DNA of 64,000 nt, from positions 248,001-312,000 of the forward strand of contig NZ_SRRT01000004.1 of NCBI RefSeq assembly GCF_004784475.1. Reading direction: 5' to 3'. This document shows, one piece after another, positions 61,732 through 64,000 of this stretch (position 1 is its first letter; each line of letters starts with the position of its first letter). This stretch comes from Streptomyces bauhiniae. Its GTDB lineage: Bacteria; Actinomycetota; Actinomycetes; Streptomycetales; Streptomycetaceae. The notes beneath the pieces are model-generated. The model did not search any database. It was given only the letters and a program-made list of their open reading frames with translations, and had not been told where the DNA came from. Position numbers and translations under genes: made by a program.

Positions 61732-62235
61732 CTACGCGCCCCCCAGCACTCCCTCCAGCCGCAGCAGCCACATCTTCCGCTCCAGCCCGCCCGCATACCC
61801 CGTCATCGTGCCGTCGGCCCCGATGACCCGGTGGCAGGCGCGGACGACCAGCAGGGGGTTGGCACCGAGCGCACCCCCGACCGCCCGGATCGCGGCACGC
61901 GGAGCACCGACCTGGGCCGCGATCGCACCGTACGTGGTGGTGGCCCCGTAGGGGACGGCGTCCAGGGCGCCCCACACCCGCTCGCGGAACTCGGTGCCCC
62001 GCACACGGACCGGCAGGTCGAACTCCTTGAGGTCTCCGGCGAAGTACGCGGTGAGCTGTTCGGTGGCTTCCCGGAAGGGTCCCGCGTCGTGCCGCCAGCC
62101 CTCCTGGACGGTCCGGCCGCCCTTCTGGCCGGGTACGGAGACCGAGGTCAGCGCGCCGTCGGCGTCGGCGGTGAGCAGCAGGGGGCCGACCGGGGAGGCC
62201 AGTTCGGTCCAGTAGGGGTTGTCCATGATCGCCAT
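61732..62235 (-). CDS. ogt: Methylated-DNA--protein-cysteine methyltransferase
   Basis: A protein of 167 residues. The C-terminal domain has RVWGALDAVPYGATTTYGAIAAQVGAP (HTH with the Arg finger region), RAVGGALGANPL and the acceptor Cys134 in RACHRVIG. The usual motif is PCHR; here Ala replaces Pro. It transfers alkyl groups from O6-guanine to itself. The ATG is in a TGATG overlap with the Ada-AlkA gene, so the two repair proteins are coupled. A GTG one codon earlier is also possible. Confidence 0.92.
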   Translation of the reverse strand: MAIMDNPYWTELASPVGPLLLTADADGALTSVSVPGQKGGRTVQEGWRHDAGPFREATEQLTAYFAGDLKEFDLPVRVRGTEFRERVWGALDAVPYGATTTYGAIAAQVGAPRAAIRAVGGALGANPLLVVRACHRVIGADGTMTGYAGGLERKMWLLRLEGVLGGA

Positions 62236-63626
62236 CACTCGGTCAGCTCCTCGGCGACCCGTAGGTGGTGAACGGCGTAGGACCGCCAGGGCCGCCAGGC
62301 TTCGGGCAGGTCCGTACCGGGTGGGGTGACGTCCGGGTCGCCGAGCACGCGCGCCCGGAGGGCGGCGACGGCGGCCGGGGTGATGCCGGGCAGCGCTTCC
62401 AGGACGCGCCGCGCCTCGTCCCGGTCGGCGCCGGGGTCGAGGCGCATGCGGCCGTCGGCGAGGGCGGCGGCGAGCGTGCCGAGCGGGGTTCCGGCCTCGG
62501 CCTCGGCGAGGACGGCGGGCTCGGGGAAGAGGTGGGTGAGGGCACCGCTGGGCGCGTCGAGCGCCTTGCCGTACCGGAGGACGAATCGTGTGACCTCGTC
62601 CGGCGACCCGCTGAGCACGCGGGCGGCGATCTCCAGCGGGTCCACCGCGCCCGGTGAGCGCAGGCCGGGCCGGGCGGCGACCAGCGGGGCGAGCCGGGGG
62701 TCGGCGCCGAGGCGGGCGTCGACGGCGTAGGGGTCGGCGTCCAGGTCGTACAGCCGGCGCAGCCGGTGCACGGCGGTGGTGAGGTCGCGGGGGTCGGTGA
62801 GCAGCAGCCGGGCGTCGAGCCAGCCGCCGGGCCGGGTGCCGCCGCGCGGCTCGGGGGTGTGGGCGCGCTCGTGGACGACGGCGACACCGGTGCCGTACGG
62901 CAGCCGCAGGGTGCGCCGGTGGACGCGGGCGCCCGGGGTGCCGGTCACCTCCTCGACGCCGGGTACGGCCTCGCGGGCGAGCAGGTCGAAGACGGCGCCG
63001 GCCTGGTACGGGCCCCGGTGGGCGAGGCGCAGCGGGATACCGGTGCCGGGGGCGCCGCGGCGGGAGCGCGGGGCAGCGTCGCGTACCTCGGTGGGGGTGT
63101 GGGCGTAGACCTCGCGGATGGTGTCGTTGAACTGGCGGATGCTGCGGAAGCCGGACGCGAACGCGATCTCGGTGACCGGGAGTTCGGTGGTCCGCAGCAG
63201 GGTGCGCGCGGTGTGGGCGCGCTGGGCGCGGGCGAGCGCGACGGGTCCGGCGCCGACCTCGCCGGTGAGCTGGCGCTGCACCTGCCGGGCGCTGTAGCCG
63301 AGGCGGGCGGCGAGGCCGGTGACGCCCTCGCGGTCGACGACGCCGTCCGCGATCAGCCGCATGGCCCGGCCGACGACGTCCGCGCGGACGTTCCACTCGG
63401 CCGAGCCCGGCACGGCGTCCGGGCGGCAGCGACGGCAGGCCCGGAAGCCCGCGCCCTGGGCGGCGGCGGCCGTGCGGAAGAACGTCACGTTGCACCGCTT
63501 CGGGGTGACCGCGGGGCAGCTCGGGCGGCAGTAGATGCCGGTGGTCCGGACGGCGAAGAAGAAGACGCCGTCGAACCGCCCGTCGCGGCTGCGCACCGCC
63601 TCGTACCTGCTGTCATCGTCCGTCAT
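62235..63626 (-). CDS. Ada-like / AlkA-like alkylation-repair fusion regulator
   Basis: A protein of 463 residues in three parts. An Ada zinc domain (Cys33, Cys37, Cys64, Cys67 in YCRPSCPA and ACRRCRP, the first Cys being the methyl acceptor) is followed by an AraC HTH (about 100-190) and then an AlkA-like N-terminal and HhH-GPD glycosylase part. The HhH end looks shortened: LPGITPAAVAALRARVLGDPDVTPPGTDLPEAWRPWRSYAVHHL lacks about 30-40 residues between the Asp loop and WRPWRSY. It would sense methyl phosphotriesters and switch on repair genes; the glycosylase activity is doubtful. Confidence 0.88.
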   Translation of the reverse strand: MTDDDSRYEAVRSRDGRFDGVFFFAVRTTGIYCRPSCPAVTPKRCNVTFFRTAAAAQGAGFRACRRCRPDAVPGSAEWNVRADVVGRAMRLIADGVVDREGVTGLAARLGYSARQVQRQLTGEVGAGPVALARAQRAHTARTLLRTTELPVTEIAFASGFRSIRQFNDTIREVYAHTPTEVRDAAPRSRRGAPGTGIPLRLAHRGPYQAGAVFDLLAREAVPGVEEVTGTPGARVHRRTLRLPYGTGVAVVHERAHTPEPRGGTRPGGWLDARLLLTDPRDLTTAVHRLRRLYDLDADPYAVDARLGADPRLAPLVAARPGLRSPGAVDPLEIAARVLSGSPDEVTRFVLRYGKALDAPSGALTHLFPEPAVLAEAEAGTPLGTLAAALADGRMRLDPGADRDEARRVLEALPGITPAAVAALRARVLGDPDVTPPGTDLPEAWRPWRSYAVHHLRVAEELTE

Positions 63627-63711
63627 GCGTCCAGTGTCGGACGTGGGAGGGGGGCCGGGCCAGCGGAAAACGGACATGCAGCCCGGTCCCCCTGCCCGGC
63701 CCCCTTACGGG

Positions 63712-64000
63712 TCAGGTCCAGGGCCCCTTCTTGGCCCGCATCGCCGCCCGGCCCTCGGCTCCCTTGCGCTTCCAGTCCTTGCGGAGCTCGGCGCGCAGGC
63801 GGGCGTCGGTCTTGGCGACGATCCACTGGTTCTCGCGGACCAGCTTGCGGTAGCTCTCCAGTCGCCGGACGGGCAGCTCGCCGGAGTCGACGGCGGCGGT
63901 GACCGCGCAGCCGGGCTCGGCGGCGTGGGAGCAGTCGTGGAACCGGCAGCGCGCCGCCAGTTCCTCGATCTCGGAGAACACCTGGCCGACCCCGCTCTCC
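63712..64000 (-). CDS. rsgA: Ribosome small-subunit-dependent GTPase A, C-terminal fragment
   Basis: Only the C-terminal 95 residues are inside the window; the frame is open to the right edge (ESGVGQVFSEIEELAARCRFHDCSHAAEPGC). The cysteine-rich zinc-binding FHDCSHAAEPGCAV motif and the helical tail (ESYRKLVRENQWIVAK) are typical of the RsgA C-terminal domain. RsgA is a circularly permuted GTPase that helps the last stage of 30S maturation. The GTPase domain lies outside, so nothing can be said about its activity. Confidence 0.92.
   Translation of the reverse strand, partial: ESGVGQVFSEIEELAARCRFHDCSHAAEPGCAVTAAVDSGELPVRRLESYRKLVRENQWIVAKTDARLRAELRKDWKRKGAEGRAAMRAKKGPWT

Noticed and set aside
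1..64000. tRNA or rRNA genes, CRISPR arrays, insertion sequences, phage genes or a polyketide/peptide-synthetase cluster
   Set aside because: I found no cloverleaf-like or rRNA-like sequence, no regularly spaced repeats, no transposase or integrase, and no modular synthase genes.

Overview
The window reads as chromosomal DNA of a Streptomyces (or very close actinomycete). It is very GC-rich throughout, with strong third-position GC, many GTG starts, 1-4 base gene overlaps, and typical Streptomyces products: an RNase Sa-type secreted ribonuclease, a trypsin-like protease, DUF2637 and HipA-like proteins, and PP2C-like and RsbW-like proteins. From memory only, the gene order resembles the S. coelicolor SCO6190-SCO6262 region. 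I see no tRNA, rRNA, CRISPR array, insertion sequence or phage module.

Layout: 1-2531 is the 5' part of an SNF2-type helicase gene. 2613-9337 is a sugar-uptake locus: a ROK kinase, a one-ATPase/one-permease/one-lipoprotein ABC importer, a GntR/UTRA repressor and a Gfo/Idh/MocA dehydrogenase. A palindrome (TTGTCCGGACAA and a close variant) recurs in two of its intergenic regions. 9413-10556 holds a secreted RNase and a RibD-like reductase. 10644-13133 is allantoicase-allantoinase. 13200-16290 looks like inserted material: a decayed SDR gene, a TetR regulator with a nested palindromic operator, an intact SDR reductase and a PPOX-type protein. 16291-18605 is a MobA-like nucleotidyltransferase and malate synthase. 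18612-23017 holds Rdx and HipA-like genes and two divergent IucA/IucC-type siderophore synthetase genes. 23027-25092 is a VWA-protein operon. 25142-27768 has an HxlR regulator, an AlaA-like aminotransferase and an unknown gene. 27923-31111 is a four-gene urate operon (OHCU decarboxylase, HIU hydrolase, uricase, 8-oxoguanine/guanine deaminase). 31224-31835 is a thiamine-binding-like protein and an HTH protein. 31916-38215 is a GH92 mannosidase and two acyl-CoA ligases. 38362-43910 has two LuxR regulators, a trypsin and an SRPBCC protein. 43947-50908 is the xanthine dehydrogenase operon (three subunits plus XdhC) with a divergent PucR regulator. 51103-64000 is mixed: a TPR-like protein, GntR, an iron-box-controlled FhuF-like protein, DUF2637, RsbW-like, PoxB, a PP2C-like protein, DUF456, a GDSL hydrolase, Ogt, Ada-AlkA and the end of RsgA.

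The main theme is purine catabolism: (8-oxo)guanine deaminase, xanthine dehydrogenase with maturation factors (XdhC, and possibly the MobA-like enzyme), uricase, HIU hydrolase, OHCU decarboxylase, allantoinase and allantoicase, with malate synthase taking up the glyoxylate. The two operon promoters (allB and uraD) carry the same inverted repeat, TCAAC-N5-GTTGA, over their predicted -35 boxes. This points to one shared repressor, yet no IclR/AllR gene lies in the window. Other points to follow up are the divergent siderophore synthetase pair without an iron box or partner genes, the inverted pseudogene copy of the SDR gene, and several palindromic operators next to their likely regulators.
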